Assembly: GCA_944470555.2 (NCBI GenBank)
Contig: OX104127.1
Span: forward strand, 160,741,276 to 160,805,275
Reading direction: 5' to 3'
Origin: Heterobilharzia americana
Taxonomy: Eukaryota > Platyhelminthes > Trematoda > Strigeidida > Schistosomatidae
DNA length: 64,000 bases
The position numbers were made by a program, and so were the translations under genes. A model generated the notes under the pieces. It ran no database searches and had not been told where the DNA came from. It saw nothing but the letters and a program-made list of their open reading frames with translations. The first letter of the stretch is position 1. Each line of letters opens with the position of its first letter. Positions 46,037 through 58,689 of this stretch are shown here, piece after piece.

Positions 46037-46986
46037 GATCCACTTGTTTACTTTACTTGCAAGGCTGCTTTACAATGATTTCGTCTATCTGAAAACTTTG
46101 TCTCACCCTAACCTCCTAACCCTACAGAAGACAGACGACTGTGGGTGTCAAGCCTAATGAATTCTACAATAATATAAAGAAAATATTACCTACTTACTTA
46201 CTTACTTATTTGGTAGATGTAGATGTAGATGTAAGTAACTCCTTTATGACTTGAGCAATTTGATGATTGTGAAATGATCGGCTGGTATAGACAGACAGTT
46301 GGCGGATTCCACTCCACTCCAGTCCAGTCCAGGGGTTGAAGGCTGATAGAGAGGTAGTGAGGGAGGAATCGTTTGCGAAAAAATAATTTGTTGTCGATCA
46401 ATTGATACACAGTCAGTCAGTTAGTCAATCAGTCAGTCGTATTATTGTTATGCAAACAAGAAACATTTTTTCAGGCATATGGTAGGTAGGCACTTTCTGT
46501 ACGATTTCGATCGAATCTTGTATAATTTGATATATGATTTTGATTGCAAACAATCAATCAATTTGTTGTTAGTAAGTAATTGACTAGTAGAAAATGAAAC
46601 AAGAATTGGAATGAATATAAACCTCGACGTCACCCCTTCAATCGTCAATGTTATAAATTATGGAATCAGTTAGTTGGTTGGTTGATTGGTTAGTTAGTTA
46701 GTTAGTTAGTTACTTGACTATCCTGCTGGTTGGCAGTAGTGGTAGTGGTAGTAGTTCGAAAGGTGGTTTATATACAACATAATTTGACTGACTGATTTGG
46801 AAAGGGGGCCAGATATTTTTGAAGGGGTGTTGTTGTTGTTGTTAATGGAATCAGGAATCATGAGAAAGAAATTATACGTTTCAAGCCTACTTCACACGTG
46901 AAGTAAATAAGCTGTGTACCGATTTTGACAAGCACCATCATCACCATCATCATGATTGTGATTATGATTTTGTTTCAAATGGATAA

Positions 46987-48274
46987 CAGGCTGCAACATT
47001 TGAACAGGTCAACTATTTATTATCATGGATCCACTTCATGCGCCATCATCATCATCATCATCATCATGATTGGGTTCTCAATGAATAACAGGCTGCAACA
47101 TTTGATCAGGTCAATTATTTATCATGAAATTTGTAATGTGATGCTGATGCTGAAAGTGATATGGAGTAGGAGTAGGTGTAGGTGTAGGGGTAGGGGTGTT
47201 GCAGTGACAAGAAAACAAACAGGTGGATGGTATGAATGAAGAAAATTCAATTCAATTCAAATCGAATCAAAATCATCATCATCATCATCATCATGTGTAA
47301 TTAATGTGATAACATGCATTATATTAAGTTGTATGCATAGTTAGTCGGCTGTGTGTCAAGCAAGAGAGAGAGAGAGGGAGAGAGAGAACTAAGTGCTGTA
47401 TGTTGAGAGTGGAATCCATGTGGTGATTGCGTTGTGTCATTTGAAATTATATACATGATGGTGATTTACGGGATGGGAGAGTTGTGAAGGGGGTGGGGGT
47501 TGGGGTTGGGGGGTGGGCGAACTGCCTGATTCTCACGTCTCGTTTACGGAAAGGCCAGAGAGAGGAGAGACTGACTGACTGACTGACCAACTTGTTCATG
47601 AATGGTCGTCAATCGAGACCAATGGCGCACGTTGAAAGTCAGTAGTAGTAGAAGTAATACTGAATATAAATAACCGAGCCGAATATCACATGCTTAAAAT
47701 AATGATAATTACAGCGAGAGAAAATTGTTTTCGGCTAATTGGTTGGTGCCAAGGGGAAGAGTGGTTTTCGTTAGCTGCACTATTATCGCTAGTATCCTAT
47801 TGATGATGATGATGATGAAGAAGTCTGTCATAGTCTATCATAAGCAAAACAAGAGCTGCTGCAACTTGGACAAGAGAAGCAATTTGACAAAGAAGAAGAA
47901 GCCCGAGAAAGTGTTTGTTATTCAGGCGTTGACTACTAAATTATCCGTGAGTCAGTCAGTCAGTCAGTCGGCAGAGAGTGAGCGGTCGGAGAAGTGAAAA
48001 CAAAAATCTTGATTGATTCTGCTGTCAACTGAATTCATTCTCCTGCTCCACACAAACTCATCTCACCTTTGCATCAATCTCATTGCTTTACAGGGAGTAA
48101 GAGAACAAAGAAGAAGGAGACGAGGAAGAAGAAGAAGAAGAAGAAGAAGATCTATTTTCTGTTACAAAAGTCTATATCTTATTACCAGAAATTGTGGTCG
48201 AGTGAGCACAAGAATTTTATCTCTCCTGTGCTAAACACAATATATCTCATAAACGTGAGTTTCTATGACATTTA

Positions 48275-48320
<46 letters not shown>

Positions 48321-49986
48321 CTTCATGGACTCACTTTTAAATCATGTTATATTTGACAACCAGTCAGTCAGTCAGTCAGCCAGCCCGCCCACTGGGAGGA
48401 GGAGGAGGTGGAGGAAGCCAAGAGAGAAATAAATAATAGTTGGTAGCTAAATTATCATTATTACATTACTATTATTATTACTCGACATATTCTTCAATCA
48501 AATGGATAATATTGACTATCTAGCCTATTATGCGAGTAGCGTGAATTCACGATCACACGAGATGAGATGAGATGAGATGAGACCAGTTGAAATGTTTGTT
48601 ATTTGTTCTCTAGTCATTATCCCCCGATGTTGATGACTGACTGATATGCGAACGAGATGTCTGAGGAATGACCGACTGACTGAGTGGGTGAGTGGGTGAG
48701 TGGGGGTGGGTGGGTGGCTAGGGGTGGGAATATCTTAGATAATACGAATTAGTGGTTGACTGACTGACTGACTGACTGACTCTAGGTGAAATGGGCCACA
48801 ATGGCACAGATTTGGTCACTCTTTTACGTCGTCTTCTAATCTAAAGCTAAGCTTGACTAGGTGTGATATTTTCAATTTCCCTCTTCCTCTTCTTCTTCTC
48901 CTTGCCTTGTCTTGCCTTGCTTCCTGCCATACACTTTTTGTTTGGCTACTTTGATGATATGAGTCTTTTCTCTGACATTGCTACTACTCGTGTGGAATTC
49001 GTCGGCAGCTAACCCTAAACGATCCATCGATGGATCGATCCACTTGTTTACTTTACTTGCAAGGCTGCTTTACAATGATTTCGTCTATCTGAAAACTTTG
49101 TCTCACCCTAACCTCCTAACCCTACAGAAGACAGACGACTGTGGGTGTCAAGCCTAATGAATTCTACAATAATATAAAGAAAATATTACCTACTTACTTA
49201 CTTACTTATTTGGTAGATGTAGATGTAGATGTAAGTAACTCCTTTATGACTTGAGCAATTTGATGATTGTGAAATGATCGGCTGGTATAGACAGACAGTT
49301 GGCGGATTCCACTCCACTCCAGTCCAGTCCAGGGGTTGAAGGCTGATAGAGAGGTAGTGAGGGAGGAATCGTTTGCGAAAAAATAATTTGTTGTCGATCA
49401 ATTGATACACAGTCAGTCAGTTAGTCAATCAGTCAGTCGTATTATTGTTATGCAAACAAGAAACATTTTTTCAGGCATATGGTAGGTAGGCACTTTCTGT
49501 ACGATTTCGATCGAATCTTGTATAATTTGATATATGATTTTGATTGCAAACAATCAATCAATTTGTTGTTAGTAAGTAATTGACTAGTAGAAAATGAAAC
49601 AAGAATTGGAATGAATATAAACCTCGACGTCACCCCTTCAATCGTCAATGTTATAAATTATGGAATCAGTTAGTTGGTTGGTTGATTGGTTAGTTAGTTA
49701 GTTAGTTAGTTACTTGACTATCCTGCTGGTTGGCAGTAGTGGTAGTGGTAGTAGTTCGAAAGGTGGTTTATATACAACATAATTTGACTGACTGATTTGG
49801 AAAGGGGGCCAGATATTTTTGAAGGGGTGTTGTTGTTGTTGTTAATGGAATCAGGAATCATGAGAAAGAAATTATACGTTTCAAGCCTACTTCACACGTG
49901 AAGTAAATAAGCTGTGTACCGATTTTGACAAGCACCATCATCACCATCATCATGATTGTGATTATGATTTTGTTTCAAATGGATAA
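46987..49986 (+). repeat. 3.0-kb tandem repeat, unit B
   Basis: Second unit, 3000 bp: six bases longer than A because of one extra GAA and one extra ATT triplet. No base substitutions relative to unit A were noticed in the stretches I compared. Confidence 0.9.
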
Positions 49987-50527
49987 CAGGCTGCAACATT
50001 TGAACAGGTCAACTATTTATTATCATGGATCCACTTCATGCGCCATCATCATCATCATCATCATCATGATTGGGTTCTCAATGAATAACAGGCTGCAACA
50101 TTTGATCAGGTCAATTATTTATCATGAAATTTGTAATGTGATGCTGATGCTGAAAGTGATATGGAGTAGGAGTAGGTGTAGGTGTAGGGGTAGGGGTGTT
50201 GCAGTGACAAGAAAACAAACAGGTGGATGGTATGAATGAAGAAAATTCAATTCAATTCAAATCGAATCAAAATCATCATCATCATCATCATGTGTAATTA
50301 ATGTGATAACATGCATTATATTAAGTTGTATGCATAGTTAGTCGGCTGTGTGTCAAGCAAGAGAGAGAGAGAGGGAGAGAGAGAACTAAGTGCTGTATGT
50401 TGAGAGTGGAATCCATGTGGTGATTGCGTTGTGTCATTTGAAATTATATACATGATGGTGATTTACGGGATGGGAGAGTTGTGAAGGGGGTGGGGGTTGG
50501 GGTTGGGGGGTGGGCGAACTGCCTGAT
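49987..50527 (+). repeat. 3.0-kb tandem repeat, partial unit C
   Basis: Third, truncated unit: the first 541 bp, one CAT triplet shorter than unit B, ending at ACTGCCTGATT just after the G-rich run. Beyond it the sequence (AAATTTAATTTAAAG) is unrelated. Confidence 0.9.
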
Positions 50528-51908
50528 TTAAATTTAATTTAAAGTACACACTGAAGTTGATGTTGAGGTGTGTGTGTGTGTGTGTGGCTTATGTCTAAAA
50601 ATAGCTGAATCATGTGATGATCATGTAAAAGATTTTCAGTTTTAGTCAGAGTTAATGTTCAGTGGAAGTTTGTGAGTGGAATAATATCAGAATTGAATTG
50701 CAGTGTAACACTAACGACATGACTGTGATCATCACTGATGCTGCTAGAAGAAGAAGGAGAATATCTATTCGACGTTGAATGAATACTACTACTGTGGTAA
50801 ATACAATCCTACATATTGTGGTACTAATTAACATAATTGTGGTAATGTGTTATGTTGTGTTATGCAAGGACTGACTGGTGTTGATGTTGTGATGTGATGT
50901 GACATGTTGGGTGGGAAACATGTGAATATGTGAATATATATGAACTATGAATTGTTTTATGTTTTCAACAGAGGTTTGAATGTTACATTTTGTGATTTAT
51001 GTTTCAGATGATCTGGTATTCGGGTGCCTACATCAGCTGTTTGAAGTCGACATGTTTATTCCTGAGTTTGGAAGGCCTCTCTTCTTCATCTACCTGTTGA
51101 CTGACTGATTGACTGACTGAGTGTATGGCACGGCATGGCATGGCACCAGTGTTTGTTCTTTCATCAATTGATGAACATATTTCTTTTGTTAAAACTTATA
51201 ATCTCTTCTAGTTTACATCATAATATACATATATATTATACCGTTGAGTTTATCTACCTACCTATCTGTTTATCTTGTCAATAGAATGAATAGTTGAAAT
51301 GGTGAGTGGAGTGATAAGAATCAATTTGTTTACTGGAGGGAATATTTTGGATAGGGTATGAAATTCACGGTAGGTAGGTAGGTAGGTAGGTATGTAGTAA
51401 AAGGGAATAATTGTAGGATGTGAGTAATGTTAATGAATGTATTACGGAGAGAATTGGTAGTAATAGAAAGCGGACGGAGGAAGGAAGATGTGTGTGTGTG
51501 TGTGTGTGTGTTTAGGGTTGGGTTGAAGGGAGAAGAGTGATGGTGATGAGTAGATGGGCGTGTGCATGGATGGTGATGTAGGTGTATCTATTCATTCAAC
51601 CAGTGAATACATCTACAATGAGATTGACGTATATGTGTTGAGAAATAGCAGCGATATGTGACTGATGGATTGGTGTCGTTTTGAAATTTGATCAGATAGA
51701 TGAAAACCGAGATATTCAGCGAAGACGACTCTTTTCAACGAATTTATTCTGAAGCTAGCTGTACATTCGTATATATATGATATCTAAAGACTGTACGTTA
51801 TCCGTGAGGAGGATTTAACTGAAATGATGGGGGGTTGAAACAAACGACAATATTAATGATGATGGTGGTGATAATTATATAATGTTGATAATTGATGACG
51901 TAAAGATC
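50528..51908. other. Spacer; simple repeats, no gene
   Basis: (GT)n at about 50567-50585 and 51489-51511, (AGGT)n at 51370-51392, TGACT runs. No mobile element or exon recognised. It ends at the start of the second large duplication copy. Confidence 0.5.
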
Positions 51909-51962
51909 GAATGGTAAGAAGAAGGGGTTACGTAAGACTTTGAAGTCGTTTATAAAGTGCAT

Positions 51963-52490
51963 ATAGATTAAAAGGGTTGAGAAGATGAATAAACAATCAA
52001 AGGATTAGGTGATCTAAACGAGACGAATTAATTGGAGTAAATTGTAAAAGGTTTTGTTAGGAATTGCGATAATTAGGAAGATCAAATGAAATAATAATGG
52101 AGAAAAATGAATACAAAAGGAAAAACGGAAGAAGCCGACCAAGACTAAAATCAATTCGGGGCCAAGGTAGAGAGAGAGAGAGACAAAGACTGTACGTACT
52201 TCTTCTGCACACAAAGGTCAGACTTCATTCAGTAAACGTGTTGTGTTGTTGGGCGAATTCGATAGACAACCTTGAAATGCTTGTTTGCATCAACTGAATG
52301 GTTGGAATCGATTAAATGTTCAAGGATAGAACTTGTGATACATTTGCTTTGACCCTTATAAAACTAGGCCAGAATGTGATCTGGTATACGTGTTGACAGC
52401 AGTGTGTGACTACGACCGATGTACATTGCTCCACACGAGCAGGTAATCACTGTGAACACACACCTATCGGCAAGACAAACTAGTCTGCCA
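51963..52490 (-). pseudogene. PLE GIY-YIG fragment, duplicate
   Basis: Copy of 30420-30945 with two extra bases in a GA run; this changes the local frame after the LCVQKK segment but not the YIG box. Confidence 0.7.
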
Positions 52491-54337
52491 AGGTGACCAC
52501 TGGGTATGGTTTATTTCGTGGAATCGAATAGGCGGAAAATGAGGAGGAGGAGGGGATAGCAGGGAGGGAAAAGTGAGTACTATAATGTTTGAAAAGGGAA
52601 AAAACTTACTACTTTGATCATGGTGTATCTAATGAGTGTACGTAATGTTTTTGAATGTTAGGATCAGTCAGGCGTAAGGTTGTTAATGATCCTGCTGTGT
52701 AGATGACACAGTTCCAGGCTATTGGAAATGTGAGAAGGCACTGGCAAACTTGCTTTGAGTAAAATATTAGGAGGGAGGGATCAGATGTTCAGCGGTGACA
52801 GGGTGATCAACAATGAAACTGTTTATACACTTTTTTATTTCCCTTTGGATAACCAGAGTAGACAATGTTGTCAAATAAGCTGACGGACAATCAAATGAAT
52901 AAGCTGAAGACTGGAAGTTTTTCTTCGAATTCACTTCAGTCAATGAATTATGGATAGAAACATGAAGTGTTTCCACGTATGTATGATACCATGTGGATAG
53001 AATAGTGATTATACCTCTTTCTTATCCATTGTTCAAATACTTCATTAAAGTATAACGCTGCATTGTTCTCAGATAAAATTTAACAATATCAGGTCAAATA
53101 AAGACTTCACAGATGAGGAAATATTTGAAAGCCATTTGACACATAATCTTATTTATCAGCAGTAGTCCATAGCAAAACCACATGTTCATCAACTGAGATT
53201 GTCGTTCAATGTACACTATAATAAAATATAGCTGCTTAATATGTATATATATATGGTTAATCTTACTCGAACTACATTATAGATGAACGGACAACACTAC
53301 ATTTTTACTAGTAAGTGATGATTATAGCACATTATCTGATTGAGGCAATGAGCTGTAATGAGTGAACGAAATTGTACCCTGAACTACTCTACTACAGGTT
53401 TACTGACAAAGGTGTGTATGCAACGGAAAATAATTAGGGATTAAGGATCCTTTTTCATGACAGGAGAATACCAAAGTTGATTTCTAAAAACACATTTATA
53501 CAGTCCAAAACTGGTCTAACTAACATTTCACTTTGTGCTCACTCAACATTATAAAGAAACAATCAAACGTGTAATGCATGCCCAACAATAAAGTAGATAA
53601 CTGACAGGGATCTAATGCTAGCTAAAAGGATGATAATTAGGTCTGACCTATGTGAGTGACCAATATGTGATTTGATTTATAAACCTGAATAAATTTCACA
53701 GCTTTTCTCAACAGGTCGTTCGTTACCTTAGTTAGCATCGGTTATAAACCTAACCGATGTAAAACTTCACATCCAGGGAAATGTTCTATATCTACTGTTT
53801 AAAGTCTAGCACATCTCTTTGAAACGGTAGACACTAGCCTGATTTTTACTCGTCCAACCAACAAAAAGGTGAAGTGAATGCAGTATTATTCATTTCTTCT
53901 TTCCAATGAGTTTGACTATAGTCGACAGTCCTTTTGAATGGAATTAACAAAATTGAATGAAGAAGTAACACGACTTCTGGTTGTCAGTCGTTAGATCACG
54001 TTGCCGTACAACCATGCATGCTGTAGTTGAAATTCTAATCTGTGAAGCTTTCAAGATTTAGATGAATATTTTAGGGGAATAAGCGTAATGGATGACTTCA
54101 CTATGTATTTTGCTATTCAAGCATCCGATAGAAAGAATGTGTATGTGCAATCAACGAATTCTAGGCTTAGACAAAACTAAGTCCTTACCTTTATATACTA
54201 CTTCATAAGGCGTAGAAGCAGATAATATTTTAGAGGGAACTGATGACAAACCCATATGCTTAGGGTTTTCACATGCTGTCAAGAAGCAAGGTGATTCCAT
54301 TTGAAGCAAGTTCCCTGGATTTATATGTTTGTTGATT
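52491..54337. other. No feature recognised (duplicate of 30946-32792)
   Basis: Same unassigned DNA as in copy 1. Confidence 0.4.
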
Positions 54338-54687
54338 AACGCAGTGTTTCAACTAGGGGCGGCGGCGGCTGCACAAACGAAGACGTCAAATCCGGCCATG
54401 GTCGGAAGAGCAAGACAGGCGTTGACTAACCTGGAACCAGTGTGGAGATCTTCTGCACTGCACTCAGCAAGTAGTGTGAACAACATCCGGATTTTCAACA
54501 ACAACCCAGTCAAGTCAGTGCTTCTGTATGCCTCACAGACTTGATGCGTTACGAAAGGCATTCCCAACAAACTACAGACATTCATCAACCACCACCCACG
54601 CTGGCTCCTTACTGAAGATCAGATGGATTGCCAGAATAAAAATGAGAATAAGCAAGAAAGAATTGTGGCTGGCTGGCTGGCTGGCTG

Positions 54688-54736
<49 letters not shown>

Positions 54737-55065
54737 TTAACGAACCAACGTAGCAAGAACCTATCTTCCAACAAAAATGTACTGTAAGGAAGTGGAGATG
54801 GATTGGATTGGGCATGCACTGAGAAGGCCGACTGGGGACATCACACGCTAGGTCCACGAGTTGAACCTAGGTTGAAAAGGACGAGTTGAGCATCCCAGCT
54901 GAAGTTGACATGGGAGAGATAGAGTGAAGAAGGAATGAGAGGTTGTGGACAGTCGTGGTGCCAGGCTCAAAAGATTGCAGAGAACAGAGAGCAATGGAAG
55001 CGTGCTGCTGAAGCCCTATGTCACACTAGCAACACAAGGAACAAATAATAATAATAATAATGATT
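54338..55065 (+). pseudogene. RTE-like 3' fragment with short (TGGC)n, duplicate
   Basis: Copy of 32793-33590; the only notable change is the array (54666-54735), 70 bp shorter and with one extra G (CTGGGCTGG) that shifts the frame inside the array. Confidence 0.7.
54666..54735 (+). repeat. (TGGC)n microsatellite, short allele
   Basis: About 17 units over 70 bp, against 140 bp at the equivalent site 33121-33260. Confidence 0.95.
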
Positions 55066-55679
55066 GAAAATCTGATAACTATATCATTGTGTTGAATACA
55101 AAGAGTGTAATTAGTGAGTATGAAAGTCCTACAACTTTGTATCAGGCAGAGTATGACAAATCCAGTTTTGCAAACATCTAGCCTGGCTAATAAATTATTT
55201 CTGTTATAATTGATCTAGCTTTCAGTCTTGTATATACTTCTCCCTATGTGTCTTAAGCTCTTTCACTTTGGGTGAAATATATTAATCTAGTATGAAATTG
55301 CACCAATATAACCATCGTATTGAGACAGTCATTGAATTACACTGTATTACACGACAAAGTGTAGCTTGCAAATTGTAAAACTCCACATTGAGTAGACGAT
55401 CAATCCCCACAACCTGGTCACTACTCTATTTCGCATCATATACAATAATTAGGCTCGTTCACAAGATAAATACTGATGTAACCTGGATCTAATTAGTGCT
55501 TTAATTAGAACTTCACCTTGTCATTAAGAACAGTCAAATGAAGATCATCTGGACTGGGTGCTTTAGGTGGTTCTCTTGTGTGAAGTTGATTCTGCACTAA
55601 CTGACAACAGAAAGAAGAAGTCAACAGGAGAATTTTTAATCAAAATGTACTGATATGTTAGTTCTCGGATGCCATTGTT
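55066..55679. other. No feature recognised (duplicate of 33591-34204)
   Basis: Same unassigned DNA. Confidence 0.4.
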
Positions 55680-56515
55680 ATTCAAAGATTTTTAATCAGT
55701 GGTAGTAGTAGTAGTAGTAATAGTAGTAGTACGTGTGTTATCAATAATTATTCCACTACTAATGGTAATAATGGTGATGACAGGGCTAAGAGGGAATTCA
55801 AAGCCAGCCTCTGCTGTGTTATGATAGAAAAAAGGCACCTCACAAGCATTACGAAGAATTCTCAATAAGGCCAGATTTAAAGTGGCATTGAAAATAACAA
55901 ACTCGTTTACAAATAAGCTTTGTAGGCTTAAACATCCTATCGATGCAATTAAGCAAAAATAATCTGGTTTACCAAATCCTTTGCAATGATTGCGAGGTCA
56001 AGTATATAGGTCAAGGCAGTTGACTAGTTAGGGTCCATTAGAATAACACAGCACACAAAAACGTACCTAAATCAAGATAAGTAGATCCTAATAAGATAAT
56101 AAATGTGGAGAAAAGCTCGGCTATAGCTCTGCACACAGTTGCACACAATCACACAGTAGGGTGGGATAGAGCGACAACGTTGAAAACTAATTTACTTGGG
56201 TGGAGGAAGAGATTGATAAGGAGAACTTCGTCTATTGAATCAACACCAAGTACACGCAATCGAAATGATTGTGCACCTGTCTCAGATATATGGAATACTA
56301 TACTACCCTTGTCATCATAGAGGAGAAGGAGAGAGAATTAGGAATATATAAAGTCTTTCTCGAAATTGTCGAGTTACCTGCTGATATGAATATGAACAAC
56401 AAATTGTGTCCAAAAGGTTATCCAGTAAATGTTACTGTCCAACTGTGTGATATTTCTAATAAACAGACTAAAGTGGAGCAACATATAAATTCAATTTACT
56501 TACCATGGTGAAATT
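55680..56515 (+). pseudogene. PLE (family 2), duplicate
   Basis: Copy of 34205-35040 with the same CNDCEVKYIGQ box (55983-56015) and the same frame breaks. Confidence 0.6.
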
Positions 56516-56687
56516 CATGAGTCTATCTATGTATGATCGGTTTTAAGAATTCCTGAATGATTTGTTTTTGCCTATACTTTGTGAAACGTTTGGAGTCATG
56601 TTGACTGGAGGTTTGTAGAGATTTATTAATTGATTTTGGTTTTGACATCATAATGGACTGAAATCAGTTGGTGAAAGTTTGGGAAGT

Positions 56688-56865
56688 TGGCCACCCTGGA
56701 TAGCTGTATGAGACCCATAGTATGAGACCCGTGAACAGTGCGCACCCACAACCCCACCAGGGATGGAACCCGGGATCTTCAGTCTCCTTGGTCAGCATGT
56801 TATCCTTGGGCCAGTGGGTCGGAATCCAATGGTCTATATATCCTATTTTTGTGGCTAGTGGAGTG
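56688..56865 (-). repeat. Sm-alpha-like SINE, left member of pair, duplicate
   Basis: Copy of 35213-35390. Confidence 0.65.
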
Positions 56866-56872
56866 AAAAATG

Positions 56873-57135
56873 AGTACAGTTACTCATCGATGATATTGCG
56901 TGATGGTCGCGGTATATCGTGAATTGACAGAAGTAGGAAATACGGACCAATGGATTCCGACCTAACGGCTTAATGGTAGCGTGCTGGCCACAAAACGTGA
57001 AGGTCAAATGTTTGATTCCTGCTGGGGTGGGTCATGAGTGCTCACTGCTGACGATTCGCATACGAAGATGAAATAGTTATCCAGTGCTCCTGGTTTTCCA
57101 ATGTCCCTGCAATTAATGTCAGTCCATGGTGAAGT
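56873..57135 (+). repeat. Sm-alpha-like SINE, right member of pair, duplicate
   Basis: Copy of 35398-35660, including the degenerate hammerhead (57043-57086). Confidence 0.7.
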
Positions 57136-57594
57136 CCAAACTAAAATCATATTTACTGTCTCTACTCATATTCATTTTCAGATTGACTAGACATTTATTT
57201 AGAAATGTTAATGTTAATGAAATCGTTACTCCCGTAGTTGTACTTCCAAAGTCCCCAGTCAATTAAAGCAGTTGATTCTCTGGACAGTGAAATGACTACT
57301 AACTACCTTGTAGAAATCAATATCGTTAAGATATTTGTTACTGTGAACCAGTAACACTGGATATTTGTCTCATCAATTGATGCTGATCCATAATTCTCTA
57401 TTTCTAAACTCTCAATACTAACTTGTCATTGTATTGTAAGCATAGCTCAAATCTCATTTGAATACACCTAGATGGTGAATAAGAAAATACATTAACCTAG
57501 AAGTGCACATAAAATTTATTCACATCAATAGTTAGCTACATTTTCATTTGCTTCAAAACCTTTTTTGACTTCTCATCTGTACAATTTTCAACAC
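57136..57594. other. No feature recognised (duplicate of 35661-36118)
   Basis: One extra T near 57460 relative to copy 1; otherwise the same. Confidence 0.4.
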
Positions 57595-57646
57595 CCGTCA
57601 GTATATACTAATTGAATGACACTGATTGATTATGACTAAAATATTA
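57595..57646 (+). repeat. Left flanking repeat of PLE, duplicate
   Basis: Copy of 36119-36170. Confidence 0.7.
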
Positions 57647-58342
57647 AACAGCGTAATGAGAAGATGAAGATTATTATCTGAAACATGTTGTGATGTATTA
57701 GAGCTATACATTTCGAACAATCTGATCACACATGGACTTGTCAAACTATTTATATGAAAATTTACGAAAAGGTCAATCAAGTTAATGGGAAGGAAACATA
57801 GGAGGAATAGGAAGGGATAGAAAAGGAAAAGAAAAACCTTATTCTTGGTATGAAAATTAAAATCAATACTACCAAGGTAGGTTGAACGTGAGTACAAATT
57901 GATTTTGTATACATAAAGCGGGTGGGGTGGGGTGGGGGTTGAATTTACGGATGGCAAGAGCTTGAATAAATTTAAGCACTCGGCTCTGACCACTTTTATG
58001 TAGTACTTTAAAGGCTGTTTTCTTTCATGTCTATCCTATGGTTAGTTTCTAGTATATGTTTAGCGATGGACGAAGATGGATGGATGTTTGTCACCTGCAC
58101 TTATTGGATCTGTTCAGGTCATTTGTTTTTGTAGCCACTTAGGTACATGTTCAGCCTTCCGTAACTGCATATCATCACGATTACTCCTCCCCATATATAT
58201 ATGTGTGTGTCCACACATACATGTAAATTGATAAACACAGTGGGATGTGATGTAATCGTTTATATGTTGTTTCGGTTTGTGCTGTAACATGGACTTGGTC
58301 TTCTCTACAATGATGACCTTAGCTGCATAATACGTTTTACAG
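57647..58342 (-). pseudogene. PLE (family 1) 3' part, duplicate
   Basis: Copy of 36171-36866 with the same stops and the same YMG change. Confidence 0.7.
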
Positions 58343-58639
58343 ATGGCCGATCTTAATTTCCATAGCTATTGTCCAGTCCAATACAAAGGTGGTTTAGTCA
58401 CATGCTTATTGAACAGGATAAACCGTATGTGCACCGATGACACCAGGGAGGAAGAAGCCAACTTACTGACGACAACTCTGATACAGAATGGATACCCGTT
58501 GAGATTTATCGACCGGTGCAAAAGTTATGTACCATTGAAAAGTATACAGTGTTCCGTTGCTAACAAAAATGTCTACATCTCATTACCATTTAGAGGTGAT
58601 TCACATAGCTTTGTTGTGAGGAAAAGACTTAGATCGGCC
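58343..58639 (+). pseudogene. PLE (family 1) reverse transcriptase C-terminal part, inverted, duplicate
   Basis: Copy of 36867-37163; the 103-codon frame is unchanged. Confidence 0.75.
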
Positions 58640-58689
58640 GTCAGTATATACTAATTTAATGACACTAATTGATGATGACTAAAATATTA
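58638..58689 (+). repeat. Right flanking repeat of PLE, duplicate
   Basis: Copy of 37162-37213. Confidence 0.7.

Larger units (their letters stand above)
43990..46986 (+). repeat. 3.0-kb tandem repeat, unit A
   Basis: First unit (2994 bp), starting at TAACAGGCTGCAACATTTGA. It is almost identical to units B and C; differences are unit counts in GAA and ATT runs. It contains CAT, GACT, ATT and GAGAT microsatellites and two G-rich runs, but no recognisable gene. Near its start a ~102-bp sub-repeat (CAT run, then AACAGGCTGCAACATTTGA) occurs twice. Confidence 0.9.

Noticed and set aside
46009..46127. CTAACCCTAAAC and CCTAACCCTAC words as telomeric repeats
   Set aside because: Only single, imperfect TTAGGG-like words; no array. 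Interstitial telomere not supported.
50850..51110. Possible host exon after TTATGTTTCAG
   Set aside because: A splice-acceptor-like word is present, but the following frame is short, has no recognisable domain and runs into simple repeats.
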